Positions 28,092 through 36,097 of a stretch of DNA of 36,097 nt are shown here, piece by piece; the stretch's first letter is position 1; each line of letters opens with the position of its first letter. This DNA comes from Candidatus Competibacteraceae bacterium (GTDB lineage: Bacteria; Pseudomonadota; Gammaproteobacteria; Competibacterales; Competibacteraceae), in assembly GCA_007695245.1 (NCBI GenBank), contig REEE01000328.1, positions 1 to 36,097 on the forward strand, in the 5' to 3' direction. The position numbers were made by a program, and so were the translations under genes. The notes beneath the pieces are model-generated. The model was not told the DNA's origin and made no database searches. It saw only the letters and a program-made list of their open reading frames with translations.

Positions 28092-28874
28092 ATGGGCCAC
28101 GCCGTGAACCCCTCGCCGATTCTTGCCATCAGCGACCTGAAGGTCCGTTATCCCGGAACCGCCGTCGATGTCCTGCGCGGGGTCGAACTCACCGTGGGCA
28201 AGCAAGAGCTGGTCGCCGTCATCGGTGCCTCGGGCTCCGGCAAGTCCACGCTCATTCGCTGCATCAATCGTCTGGTCGAGCCCACCTCGGGAACCATCCG
28301 CCTCCTGGACGCGGAGGTCACGGCCCTCCGCGGCGCGGCCCTGCGCCGGGCACGCAAGCGCATGGGTATGATTTTTCAGGAATTCAACCTCATTGATCGT
28401 TACAAGGTCCTGGATAACGTGTTGGCGGGACGGCTGGGCCATTACTCCGCCTTGCGCTGTTTCTTTTCGCTCTACCCCCGGGACGCGATCGACCGGGCGG
28501 TCCGTCTTCTGGAGCGCGTCGGTCTCGGGGATTTTCTGGATACCCGGGCGGATGCCCTGAGCGGCGGGCAACGGCAGCGCGTCGGTATCGCTCGGGCCAT
28601 TTTTCAGGGGCCCGAACTGCTCCTCGTCGATGAGCCCACCTCCAGTTTGGACCCAAGAATCGCCTCAGAAATCATGGGCTTGATCCGGGATATCGCCCAA
28701 GAACAGGGCGTCGCGGCGCTGTGCAACATCCACGACGTCGCCCTCGCCCGGCGGTTCGCGTCGCGGGTCGTCGCCCTGAAAGACGGCCGCAAAGTGTACG
28801 ACGGAACCTTCGATCACCTGGATCAGGAGCGGCTGGCCTGGATTTACGCCGAGCCCTCGCGCGGGCATTCCTGA
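28092..28874 (+). CDS. phnC: Phosphonate ABC transporter ATP-binding protein PhnC
   Basis: This is the ATPase of the phosphonate importer. The 260-residue protein has Walker A GASGSGKST, Q-loop MIFQEFNLIDRYKVLDNVLA (the NLIDRYxVLxNVL stretch is characteristic of PhnC), signature LSGGQRQRVGIARA, Walker B LLLVDEPTSSLD and the switch His in ICNIHD-like CNIHDVALA. GTG 28104 is an alternative start. The stop codon overlaps the next gene (TGATG at 28872-28876), so PhnC and the first permease are probably translated together. Confidence 0.93.
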   Translation: MGHAVNPSPILAISDLKVRYPGTAVDVLRGVELTVGKQELVAVIGASGSGKSTLIRCINRLVEPTSGTIRLLDAEVTALRGAALRRARKRMGMIFQEFNLIDRYKVLDNVLAGRLGHYSALRCFFSLYPRDAIDRAVRLLERVGLGDFLDTRADALSGGQRQRVGIARAIFQGPELLLVDEPTSSLDPRIASEIMGLIRDIAQEQGVAALCNIHDVALARRFASRVVALKDGRKVYDGTFDHLDQERLAWIYAEPSRGHS

Positions 28875-29701
28875 TGCCGCAAACGCCGCCACATCCGCAT
28901 CCGGTCTCGGCCCAACGCTGGCTCGAAGCGCGCCGCCGCCGCTGGCGCGCGCTGGGCGCGCTCCTGCTGCTGCTGACGCTCCTGACGTGGTGGACCGTAT
29001 CATCTTCGCTGCTACCCGGCACCGACTGGCAGAGGATGGGGGGGCTGCCCGCCATTCTGGTCACCGTGGGTCGTTTTCTGCCGCCCGATCTGAGTTTGAT
29101 CCCCAACTTGCTCCAACCCGCGTTGGATACGGTCCTGATCGCCATCATCGGCACGGTTCTCGGCAGCCTGATTTCGCTGCCCGTCGCCTTGCTCGGCGCG
29201 CGCAATCTCGCGCCGTTGGGGCGCTTCGGGTATCTCTTGGCCCGCGCGCTGATGACTCTGAGCCGGTCGGTTCATGAAATCATTTGGGCTTTGATTTTCG
29301 TCTCCGCGGTCGGACTGGGCGCTTTTGCCGGAATCCTGGCCCTGGCCTGTCGCTCGGTGGGCTTTATCTCCAAGATCCTCTCCGAGGCGATCGAGCGCAT
29401 CGATCCTCGACCCATCGAAGCCATTCAGGCCGTCGGCGGCTCCCGTTGGCAAGTGGTGCTCCACGGCGTCTTTCCTCAAATCCTCCCCATCACCGTGAGC
29501 ACGATCATCTTTGAGTGGGATGTGAACATGAACCGCGCCGCAGTCTTGGGCCTGGTCGGTGCCGGAGGGTTGGGTTTGGCTTTCTACAACCAGATCATCG
29601 CCTCGCACTACAACGGCGTCACCACGGTTCTGCTGGCCATTCTGGCGATCATCCTCATCGGTGAACTCGTCTCGGCGTTCCTGCGGCGCCGCATGGTCTG
29701 A
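28874..29701 (+). CDS. phnE: Phosphonate ABC transporter permease PhnE, first copy
   Basis: This is an inner-membrane subunit of the importer, 275 residues with about six membrane segments. A Pro/Arg-rich cytosolic start is followed by a first helix (LGALLLLLTLLTWW). The core contains LDTVLIAIIGTVLGSLISLP, SRSVHEIIWALIFVSAVGLG and the EAA-type loop AIERIDPRPIEAIQAVGGSR, followed by WQVVLHGVFPQILP. GFVGAGGLG-like LVGAGGLGLAFYNQI is also a PhnE trait. The start ATG overlaps the phnC stop. A second, diverged permease gene follows after 39 bp, so the pore may be a heterodimer. Confidence 0.92.
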   Translation: MPQTPPHPHPVSAQRWLEARRRRWRALGALLLLLTLLTWWTVSSSLLPGTDWQRMGGLPAILVTVGRFLPPDLSLIPNLLQPALDTVLIAIIGTVLGSLISLPVALLGARNLAPLGRFGYLLARALMTLSRSVHEIIWALIFVSAVGLGAFAGILALACRSVGFISKILSEAIERIDPRPIEAIQAVGGSRWQVVLHGVFPQILPITVSTIIFEWDVNMNRAAVLGLVGAGGLGLAFYNQIIASHYNGVTTVLLAILAIILIGELVSAFLRRRMV

Positions 29702-29740
29702 ACGCCCCGATCCAGAGTCCGCACACTCCCTCTTCGCCTC

Positions 29741-30547
29741 ATGATTGCCTCTGTTTCCGTCGTTCGCGCCCGGCAACTGCGACTTTTGAGCCGCTTCACG
29801 GTGCTGCTCCTGTCGGGCGTCGGTTTGTGGATGAGCCTGAATTATCTGAACGTTCATGTGGAGCGGTTCGAACAGCTCTTTCAGCGGCTCGGCGTCCTCT
29901 TCGCGAATCGGTATTACCCGCCGGATCTGGAGTACATCACCCGACCGGGTTTTCTTAAGAGCGTCCTGGAAACGATTCACATGGCGTTTCTCGCCGCCCT
30001 GATCGGCCTACTGGTTTCCGCGCCGCTGGCTTGGCTGGCCTCCTTTAACGTCAGTCCTTTTCCGAAAATGGGCTACCCCTTGGCCCGATTGTTGATCACC
30101 ACGTCGCGCGCCATTCACGAGATGATCTGGGCCATCATCTTCGTCATGATCGTCGGCTACGGCGTGCTGGCGGGGGTGATCGCCCTGACGCTGTCCTGCA
30201 TCGGTTTTTCGGCCAAGCTGTTCGCCGAGGAAATCGAGTCCATCGCGCCCGGTCCCGTGGAGGCCGTGAAAGCCAGCGGCGCCAGCCCCTTGGGGGTTTT
30301 TCTGTTCGGGGTTTTGCCGCAAGTGAAAACGGCCTGGATCGGCATTTCGATTTATACCTGGGATGTGGTGTTCCGAGCCTCCACCGTCGTGGGTTTTGTC
30401 GGCGCGGGCGGCATGGGGTGGTACCTGCGTCGCGCCGCGGATCAACTGCAAAGCGACCGGGTTGCCGCGATCGTTTTGTTGATCGTCGCGCTGGTCGCCT
30501 GCTCCGAACTATTCTCTTTTTACGCGCGAAAACGCTTCCATGGCTAA
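29741..30547 (+). CDS. phnE: Phosphonate ABC transporter permease PhnE, second copy
   Basis: This second PhnE-type membrane subunit has 268 residues and about six membrane segments. It has FLKSVLETIHMAFLAALIGL, TTSRAIHEMIWAIIFVMIVG, the EAA-type loop ESIAPGPVEAVKASGASPLG, and VVGFVGAGGMGWYL. It is clearly a paralogue of the preceding gene rather than a recent duplicate. Paired permeases of this kind occur in phnCDE1E2 operons. Its last 8 bases overlap the start of the dehydrogenase gene, pointing to one transcript through the dehydrogenase. Confidence 0.92.
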   Translation: MIASVSVVRARQLRLLSRFTVLLLSGVGLWMSLNYLNVHVERFEQLFQRLGVLFANRYYPPDLEYITRPGFLKSVLETIHMAFLAALIGLLVSAPLAWLASFNVSPFPKMGYPLARLLITTSRAIHEMIWAIIFVMIVGYGVLAGVIALTLSCIGFSAKLFAEEIESIAPGPVEAVKASGASPLGVFLFGVLPQVKTAWIGISIYTWDVVFRASTVVGFVGAGGMGWYLRRAADQLQSDRVAAIVLLIVALVACSELFSFYARKRFHG

Positions 30548-31703
30548 TCGGAACCCAACAAGACCACCGGCGGCCGATTCGCCGGATCGAGCCACGGGCC
30601 GCGCCGCGGTTTACCCCGCACCCCAGCGGCCCTTCGAGATCCGCGAATATCCCCTCAGACCCGTGAAGCCGGACGAGGCGCTGGCGCGCGTTCGCATGGC
30701 GACGATTTGCCGGTCGGACCTGCATTCGTATCACGGACTGCGCCCGAATCCTTGCCCCGGCATTTTGGGGCATGAGATTGTCGGGACCATCGCGCAACTC
30801 GGGGATGAAGTCGGTTGCGACCTGCGCGGCGAGCGCTTGCGGGTCGGCGACCGGGTCACCTGGACGATGTTTTTCCATCCCGATCATTCGTATGTCTCGG
30901 AGATCCTCGACCTCCCGCAAAAATCGCCTGGCCTGCGCAAGTACGGTCATGATCGGGTCGAGGACGAACCGCATTTTCTGGGTGGGTTCGCGGAATATTG
31001 CTATCTGTTGCCCGGCACCGGCATCCTGCGGCTACCGGACGCCCTCACCGACGAAGAAGCGGCCCCGCTCAACTGCGGCGTCGCGACCATGATCGCGGTC
31101 ACCGAAGCCGCCGGAATCGGGTTGGGCGACACGGTGGTCATCCAGGGCCTCGGCCTGTTGGGGCTCTACGGCTGCGCCATCGCCAAGTCGCGCGGCGCAC
31201 GGCGGGTCGTCGGCATCGACGCCGTTCCCAGTCGTCTGGCGCGGGCGACCGCCTTCGGCGCCGATATCGTCTTGAACGCCGCGGTGCTATCCCCGGAGGC
31301 GCTGGTCGCCGCCGTCAAGGTCGAGTGCGCCCCGGTCGGCGCGGATGCGGGCATCGAAGTCTGCGGGGTGCCGGAAGCGGTCCCGCTGGGCCTGCGGATG
31401 CTGCGCCCCGGAGGGCGCTACATCATCGGCGGACTGGTCAATCCGGGCTCGACCTTCCACCTCGACGGCAACGAGATTCTGCGCGGCTTGCTCGCCCTGC
31501 GCGGCGTGCATAACTACCATCCCCGGCATCTGGTCCAGGCACTGGATTTCGTGGTCGCGAACCGCGACCGATTTCCGTTCGGCGAACTGGTGGACGCGCG
31601 GTTTGCCCTGGATGAAATCGACGAAGCCTTCGCTCGCGCCGCCGACCATTCCGCGTTGCGCGCCGCCGTCGTGCCGTGGGCCACGCGGCAACCGTCCGCG
31701 TGA
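30540..31703 (+). CDS. Zinc-dependent alcohol dehydrogenase family protein of phosphonate catabolism
   Basis: This 387-residue medium-chain dehydrogenase is of the type annotated as phosphonate-catabolism-associated alcohol dehydrogenase. Catalytic zinc ligands are seen as C57 (TICRSDLHSY), H78-E79 (GILGHEIVG) and C179 (PLNCGVATM). The nucleotide-binding fold has GLGLLG at 203-208, and the following acidic residue in VVGIDA suggests NAD. The lobe that usually holds the structural zinc has no cysteine between about residues 94 and 153: it reads WTMFFHPDHSYVSEILDLPQ then KSPGLRKYGHD. That site is therefore lost, while LPQK and KYGH of the subfamily remain. A role in oxidising a phosphonate-derived alcohol or aldehyde is inferred from context. 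It overlaps phnE by 8 bp. Confidence 0.8.
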   Translation: MANRNPTRPPAADSPDRATGRAAVYPAPQRPFEIREYPLRPVKPDEALARVRMATICRSDLHSYHGLRPNPCPGILGHEIVGTIAQLGDEVGCDLRGERLRVGDRVTWTMFFHPDHSYVSEILDLPQKSPGLRKYGHDRVEDEPHFLGGFAEYCYLLPGTGILRLPDALTDEEAAPLNCGVATMIAVTEAAGIGLGDTVVIQGLGLLGLYGCAIAKSRGARRVVGIDAVPSRLARATAFGADIVLNAAVLSPEALVAAVKVECAPVGADAGIEVCGVPEAVPLGLRMLRPGGRYIIGGLVNPGSTFHLDGNEILRGLLALRGVHNYHPRHLVQALDFVVANRDRFPFGELVDARFALDEIDEAFARAADHSALRAAVVPWATRQPSA

Positions 31704-31879
31704 ACCGCATGACTCCGCGCCTGGAATAACCCCGCGCCTGGATGTTCGCCGACCGCAGCGTTTGGCCCGAACCCATCGCGGCGGTCCTCAGAGCGCCGCA
31801 CCCCTCGGCCATTGCCATCCCGCTGTAATATTTCGGTGGTTCACTATGTCGTTCGATAACGCCAGCCAGAGGATTCATC

Positions 31880-32857
31880 ATGACGCTGAAAGTCTTGTTC
31901 GCCAGCGCGCTGCTCGCCATTTCCGCCGCCGTCTCCACAGCCTTCGCTCAATCCGGTACGGTCAATTTTTACTCTTCGATGGTGCTCGATGTGGTCGAGC
32001 CGATCATCGCGGAATTTCAGACCCGCCACCCGGAGATCAAGGTCGATCTGCTGTATTCCGGCAGCGTCGAACTGGAGCAGCGCATCTTCGCCGAGATCGA
32101 GGCCGGCAACCTGCGCGCCGACGTGATTTGGGCGGCCAATCCCGCGCTGTTTCTCAACCTCAAGGAAGCCGGTTGGCTGCAACGCTACGACAGCCCGCAC
32201 GCCGACGCCCTGCCGCCAAGCCTGAAGGACGAGGACCACATGTTCTTCGCCGGCCGGGTGCATCACATGGGGATCGGCTACAACACTAATCTGGTGTCGG
32301 CGGATCGAGTCCCGCAAACCTGGGCGGAATTCCTGGAATGGGGTCCGCGCGCCGCCATGGCCAGCCCGCTGCACAGCGGGACCAATTTCAATCTCATGGG
32401 CGCGTTCGTGCAAAACGAAGCCATCGGCTGGGCGTGGTTCGAGAAGGCGCGTCAGGCCGGCGTCCAGGTGGTGCGCGGCACCGGCGATGTGACCCGCGGC
32501 CTGACCAGCGGCGAGTTCGCGGTGATCAAGGGCATCGACTACATCATGGCCGCCGAAGCGGCCAAGGGCGCGCCGGTCGGCTTCGCCTTCCCCAAGGACG
32601 GCGTGCTGGCCCTGCCCAGTCCGCTGGCCATTGGCAAGAACGCCCCCAACGTCGCCGCCGCCCGGGTGTTCGTCGATTTCATTCTGTCCCCGGAGGGCCA
32701 GCAAGTCCTGGTCGACCGACACTTCATGCCGGTGCGCGGTGACATCGACCCACCGGCCGGACTCCCCTCGGGCGAGATCGTCGTGCTTTCGACCGATGTC
32801 GAGTGGCTGGCCGAACGCGGCCCGGAATTGCGCGAGCGCTTCGCCGATCTGTATTGA
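31880..32857 (+). CDS. Periplasmic binding protein of a 2-aminoethylphosphonate/Fe3+-type ABC importer
   Basis: This 325-residue family 1 solute-binding protein has a signal peptide (MTLKVLFASALLAISAAVST, then AFA-QS). NFYSSMVLDVVEPIIAEFQT, VDLLYSGSVELEQRIFAEIE, GNLRADVIWAANPALFLNLK and VIKGIDYIMAAEAAKG are typical of the group holding ferric-iron and putative 2-aminoethylphosphonate binders. The paired tyrosines that bind iron in FbpA are not seen at the expected place, and the neighbours are phosphonate genes. A phosphonate ligand is therefore more likely, though unproven. AGAGG lies 7 nt before the ATG. The 176 bp upstream, after the dehydrogenase, shows no gene. It probably forms one operon with the permease and ATPase genes that follow. 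Confidence 0.8.
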   Translation: MTLKVLFASALLAISAAVSTAFAQSGTVNFYSSMVLDVVEPIIAEFQTRHPEIKVDLLYSGSVELEQRIFAEIEAGNLRADVIWAANPALFLNLKEAGWLQRYDSPHADALPPSLKDEDHMFFAGRVHHMGIGYNTNLVSADRVPQTWAEFLEWGPRAAMASPLHSGTNFNLMGAFVQNEAIGWAWFEKARQAGVQVVRGTGDVTRGLTSGEFAVIKGIDYIMAAEAAKGAPVGFAFPKDGVLALPSPLAIGKNAPNVAAARVFVDFILSPEGQQVLVDRHFMPVRGDIDPPAGLPSGEIVVLSTDVEWLAERGPELRERFADLY

Positions 32858-32871
32858 TCGCCCTCATCCCG

Positions 32872-32898
32872 GCCCTTCTCCCGCCGTGGGCGAGGGGC
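32872..32898. repeat. Intergenic REP-like hairpin
   Basis: GCCCTTCTCCC-GCCGT-GGGCGAGGGGC pairs at 10 of 11 positions, one being G-T, between the binding-protein and permease genes. The motif CCCTCATCCCGGCCCTTCTC just upstream resembles dispersed intergenic palindromes found many times in some gammaproteobacterial genomes. There is no T-run. It may trim or stabilise the mRNA of the binding protein. Only one copy is in the window. Confidence 0.5.
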
Positions 32899-32922
32899 TC
32901 TGGAGCACCGTTGTAAAACGCC

Positions 32923-34650
32923 ATGCCCGCCCCGACTCGGCCGCGGCCCGGCCCGCCGCCGGGGCCGGTCGCCCGTTGGTTCGACCACCGCCACGTCCTG
33001 TTCGTGGGGCTGTCGCTGTTCGTGTTCGTCGTGGTGGTCTACCCGCTCCTGCAAGTGGCGCTGCGCAGCATTCTGGTCCAGGGCGAGTTCTCGCTGGCCA
33101 ACTACGAACAGGTTTTCCTGCGGCGGCGCAATTATCTGGCGCTGTGGAATTCGCTCTGGGTGTCGGCGATCGCCACCCTGCTGGCGACGATCATCGGCGT
33201 CTTCACCGCTTTTCTGGTCCAGCGCACCGATATCCCGGCCAGGAATCTGTGGCGGGTGCTGCTGGTGCTGCCGTTCGCCATTCCGCCGTTGTTCTCGGCG
33301 ATGGGGTGGGTGCAGCTCGCCGGACCGGTCGGACTGCTCTCGCAGGTTTACAAAGAGCTGTTTGGCGTCTTCACCGTACCCTGGAATCTCTACTCGCCGG
33401 GCGGCATCATCTTCGTGCTGGCGGTCTCGAACTACCCCTTCGTGTTCATTACCGTCGCCGGGGCGCTCGCGCGCATGGATTCCAGCCTGGAAGAAGCCGC
33501 TCGCACTTCCGGCGTCGGTCCTTGGCGGGTGATGCGCGACATCACCCTGCCGCTGGTTCGCCCGGCCATCCTGGGGGGCGCGCTGCTGGCCTTCGTGTCC
33601 TCGATCGACAATTTCGGCATCCCGGCCGTGCTCGGCCTGCGCGCCCAGTTCTATGTGCTGACCACGCGCATCTACGAAGCCCTGACCATCCCCAACCTGC
33701 CGTTGGCCACCGCCATGTCCATGCTGCTGGTCGGCCTCGCCCTGCTGGCCATGCTCGGTTTCCGTCGCGCTGAAGGCCACGGCGACCGCTACGCGGTGGT
33801 GGCCGGTAAGTCGGTGCTGCCCAACGTTGTCCGGCTCGGACGCTGGCGCGCGCCGGTCGTCGCCGGACTGGCTCTGCTGGTGACGTTCATCGTACTGCTG
33901 CCGCTGTTCGCCCTCGTGTTGACCTCGCTCCTGCGCTTCTGGGGCGCGGAGCTGACCTGGGCCAACCTGACGCTGGATCATTATCACGCGGTGCTCAACA
34001 CGCCGGCGGCCCGGCGCGGCATCGTCAACAGCCTGATCCTGGCCTTCACCGCCGCGACCGTGCTGGTCGTGGCCACCGCGCTAATCTCCTACCTGACCGT
34101 CAAGGCGAAGCTGCGCGGGGCCGGCTGGCTGGACGCGGCCGGCATCGTCCCCTTCGCCCTGCCCGGTTCGGTGATCGGGGTCAGCATGATCCTGGCCTGG
34201 AGCAATCCGCCGTTCGGGCCGACCTTGTACGGGACGATCTGGATTCTGCTGATCGCTTATCTGATGCGCTACATGGCCTTCGGCCTGCAAGCGACCCGCG
34301 CCACCCTGCAACAAATCCATGGTTCGCTGGAGGAGGCCGCCCTGACCGCCGGGGCCAGCCGGCTGCGCGCGCTGAAGGACATTACCCTGCCGCTGTTGCG
34401 GCCCGGCATGATCGCCGGCTGGGTGCTGATTTTCATTTCGGCCTTTAACGAGCTGACCGTGTCGGTGCTGATCTGGACCTCGGGTTCCGAAACCATCGGT
34501 GTGTGGATCTTCCTGATGCAGGATTCCGGCTTCACCGGCCGCGCCAGCGCCCTGGCCGCGCTCACTTTACCGGTAATCCTGATCCTGTACCTGCTCGCGC
34601 AATGGCTGGCCCGGCTGGAGGAGCGCCGCGCCGGGAAGGGGCCATCATGA
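32923..34650 (+). CDS. Fused two-domain ABC permease (2-aminoethylphosphonate/Fe3+ type)
   Basis: This 575-residue inner-membrane protein contains two permease domains in one chain, about 12 membrane segments in all. Two EAA loops mark the halves: EEAARTSGVGPWRVMRDITL near residue 190 and EEAALTAGASRLRALKDITL near 470. This FbpB-like architecture is used by ferric-iron importers and by one class of putative aminoethylphosphonate importers. A basic, Pro-rich N-terminus precedes the first helix. Its stop overlaps the ATPase start (ATGA at 34647-34650), so the two are translationally coupled. Substrate is assigned only from neighbours. Confidence 0.85.
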   Translation: MPAPTRPRPGPPPGPVARWFDHRHVLFVGLSLFVFVVVVYPLLQVALRSILVQGEFSLANYEQVFLRRRNYLALWNSLWVSAIATLLATIIGVFTAFLVQRTDIPARNLWRVLLVLPFAIPPLFSAMGWVQLAGPVGLLSQVYKELFGVFTVPWNLYSPGGIIFVLAVSNYPFVFITVAGALARMDSSLEEAARTSGVGPWRVMRDITLPLVRPAILGGALLAFVSSIDNFGIPAVLGLRAQFYVLTTRIYEALTIPNLPLATAMSMLLVGLALLAMLGFRRAEGHGDRYAVVAGKSVLPNVVRLGRWRAPVVAGLALLVTFIVLLPLFALVLTSLLRFWGAELTWANLTLDHYHAVLNTPAARRGIVNSLILAFTAATVLVVATALISYLTVKAKLRGAGWLDAAGIVPFALPGSVIGVSMILAWSNPPFGPTLYGTIWILLIAYLMRYMAFGLQATRATLQQIHGSLEEAALTAGASRLRALKDITLPLLRPGMIAGWVLIFISAFNELTVSVLIWTSGSETIGVWIFLMQDSGFTGRASALAALTLPVILILYLLAQWLARLEERRAGKGPS

Positions 34651-35744
34651 CCGCCGTCGTCGAAGTGGCTGGGTTACACAAGCGGTTCGGCGAGGTTCGG
34701 GCGGTGGACGACGTCAGTTTCGCGGTCGGCGCGCACGAATTCTTCTCGTTGCTCGGGCCTTCGGGCTGCGGCAAGACCACCACCTTGCGCTGCGTGGCCG
34801 GTCTGGAGAGCGCCGACCGGGGCGCTATCCGCATCGGCGACCGGATCGTGTTCGACCGGGCCGGGCGCGTCGATCTGCCGCCCAATCAGCGCGCCATCGG
34901 CATGGTGTTCCAGAGCTATGCGGTCTGGCCGCACATGAGCGTGTTCGACAATATCGCCTATCCGCTCAAGGTCCAGGGCCGCGCGCGCGCCGTCATCGCC
35001 GACCGGGTGGCGCGGGTGCTGGAAATCCTCGGGATGCGGGGGCTGGAGCGGCGTATGCCCGGCCAACTGTCCGGCGGCCAGCAGCAGCGGGTGGCCCTGG
35101 GTCGGGCGCTGGCGCTGGAACCCGCCGTGCTGTTGCTGGACGAGCCGCTGTCCAATCTCGACGCCAAGCTGCGCGAGCAGATGCGCGCCGAATTGAAGCT
35201 GCTCCAAAAGGACACCGGCCTGCCGATTCTCTACGTCACCCACGACCAGACCGAGGCGCTGGCGATGTCGGATCGGATCGCGGTGATGAGCGAGGGGCGG
35301 ATCCACCAACTGGCCGGCCCCAGCGACATTTACCGCCGCCCGGCCACGCAGTTCGTACTGGATTTCATCGGCACGGTGAACTATGTGCCCTGCCGGCTGG
35401 AGGATCCCACCGCCGATCCGCTCCGCTTGATCCTCGCCGACGGTCAGGCGTGCGACCTGCCGCGGCCGTCGTTCGTGCCCGCCGCCGGGGACGTGCTGCT
35501 GGCGGTGCGCCCCGAGGATATCGCCATCGGCCCGGACGGGCGGGGTCTCATGGCCGAGGTGGAACTGGGCAGTTTTCTGGGCCACGCCAACGAATACCGG
35601 GTGCGGCTCGGCGACCGGGTCCTACGCGTCGTTGGCGACAAACAGCTCAACGTGGCCGAAGGGACCACGGTCGGGCTGACCGTGCGGGATGGCCTGCTGC
35701 TGGAACGCGACGCCTTGGAACGCCCCCTGGCGCGGGCGAGCTGA
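34647..35744 (+). CDS. ABC importer ATP-binding protein (2-aminoethylphosphonate/Fe3+ type)
   Basis: This 365-residue ATPase partners the fused permease. It has Walker A GPSGCGKTT, Q-loop MVFQSYAVWPHMSVFDNIAY, signature LSGGQQQRVALGRALA, Walker B LLLDEPLSNLD and switch TVTHDQTEA-like YVTHDQTEALAMSDR. A C-terminal TOBE-type domain follows (about 280-355, with VRPEDIAIG). This is the MalK/PotA/FbpC class layout. ATG 34647 is used; the longer frame upstream lies inside the permease gene. No gene of the cluster follows in the window. The next 75 bp carry no feature I can name. Confidence 0.88.
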   Translation: MTAVVEVAGLHKRFGEVRAVDDVSFAVGAHEFFSLLGPSGCGKTTTLRCVAGLESADRGAIRIGDRIVFDRAGRVDLPPNQRAIGMVFQSYAVWPHMSVFDNIAYPLKVQGRARAVIADRVARVLEILGMRGLERRMPGQLSGGQQQRVALGRALALEPAVLLLDEPLSNLDAKLREQMRAELKLLQKDTGLPILYVTHDQTEALAMSDRIAVMSEGRIHQLAGPSDIYRRPATQFVLDFIGTVNYVPCRLEDPTADPLRLILADGQACDLPRPSFVPAAGDVLLAVRPEDIAIGPDGRGLMAEVELGSFLGHANEYRVRLGDRVLRVVGDKQLNVAEGTTVGLTVRDGLLLERDALERPLARAS

Positions 35745-35821
35745 CGCAGGTTCTTCGGTCAACTCTTTCTCCAGAGACCGGCCGCCACCAACCGCCGCAC
35801 CAGCGCGCTGATGCCTGCTCC

Positions 35822-35893
35822 CTGATCCAGCCGGCTGATGTGGCTGAGTTCGAAGCCGACCTCAATACCCTGCGAGATATGGGTCGCTTGTGA
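35822..35893 (+). pseudogene. 3' end of a UPF0175-type antitoxin gene
   Basis: The frame LIQPADVAEFEADLNTLRDM followed by GRL and TGA matches the C-terminal end usual for UPF0175 antitoxins (acidic DFEADLxTL then GRL-like). No start or N-terminal part can be found upstream, where the sequence is unrelated to the family. The stop overlaps the ATG of a PIN-toxin start (TGATG at 35891-35895), the normal coupled arrangement of this toxin-antitoxin pair. It is a remnant. Confidence 0.5.
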
Positions 35894-36084
35894 TGGTCAT
35901 TAGCGATGCATCACCACTAATCGCGCTGGCCGCGATTCCCACCGGTGGCGACCGTGATGGCCGGGGTGATGGCCGCCGCACCCGAGGGGTGGATTTTCAG
36001 GCGCGCTTCACCGGGTGGCGGCTGGGGCGAGGTAGGCGGGCCGGGCGGGTTACCGCCGCCGCAACCGCCTGCGGGACCGCCTAA
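35893..36084 (+). pseudogene. 5' end of a PIN-domain (DUF3368-type) toxin gene
   Basis: MVISDASPLIALAAI is the standard N-terminus of PIN-domain toxins of this type; the Asp of SDASPL is the first acidic active-site residue. After codon 15 (35937) the frame changes to Gly/Arg-rich, high-GC sequence with no PIN features and stops at 36084. A full toxin is about 150-160 residues. The gene is thus cut off or joined to foreign sequence, and no nuclease activity is expected. Confidence 0.5.
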
Positions 36085-36097
36085 ATTCCCCATTTTT

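Noticed and set aside
32539-33987. 482-codon minus-strand frame opposite the binding-protein and permease genes
   Set aside because: It is a Gln/His/Arg/Asp low-complexity shadow of the permease coding strand.
31880-35744. Second importer considered a plain ferric-iron (FbpABC) system
   Set aside because: The paired iron-binding tyrosines are not evident in the binding protein and all neighbours concern phosphonates; iron transport remains possible but is less likely.

Overview
The window looks like chromosomal DNA of a high-GC gammaproteobacterium. The markers are a complete EF-P beta-lysylation set (efp, epmA, epmB), a FimX-like c-di-GMP protein, prmB, hemN, a short-form adk and a membrane pyrophosphatase. 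I cannot name the species. A Competibacter- or Chromatiales-like relative is possible but is only a guess.

Layout. 1-1779: dsbC (minus, cut by the window edge) and queA, with start codons that nearly coincide. 1814-6600: FimX-like protein, epmB, efp and epmA. 6609-9279: psd and a SCO-type copper protein (minus), then prmB. 9309-12681: a multi-PAS GGDEF/EAL protein with a frameshift near its start. 12657-13290: a patchwork of three second copies, of the hemN 5' end, a piece of the SCO gene and the 3' half of prmB. 13291-17386: an AT-rich island with a PEP-CTERM/exosortase-type acyltransferase, a PstS-like periplasmic protein, a porin, a methyltransferase, and a small MITE-like element inserted in an ORF. 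17387-20305: a membrane-bound GGDEF/EAL protein. 20429-26455: hemN, adk, a K+-independent-type H+-pyrophosphatase and RNase D. 26504-35744: a phosphonate gene cluster. 35822-36084: remains of a toxin-antitoxin pair.

The main finding concerns 9178-20504. The unit prmB - GGDEF/EAL gene - hemN occurs twice in series. At prmB the two copies are almost identical and then abruptly diverge, mostly by synonymous changes. At hemN they are diverged and then abruptly identical. This is what two alternative alleles of one locus look like when laid end to end: allele A with the multi-PAS gene, allele B with the AT-rich island and the second GGDEF/EAL gene. The cause could be a true duplication between diverged strains or, perhaps more likely, an assembler placing both branches of a strain-variation bubble in tandem. 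Read data would decide.

The phosphonate cluster combines a PhnZ-like HD oxygenase, a PhnCDEE-type importer, a zinc alcohol dehydrogenase and a second importer of the 2-aminoethylphosphonate/iron type. No C-P lyase and no PhnY are visible. A candidate Pho box lies between the divergent phnZ-like and phnD genes.
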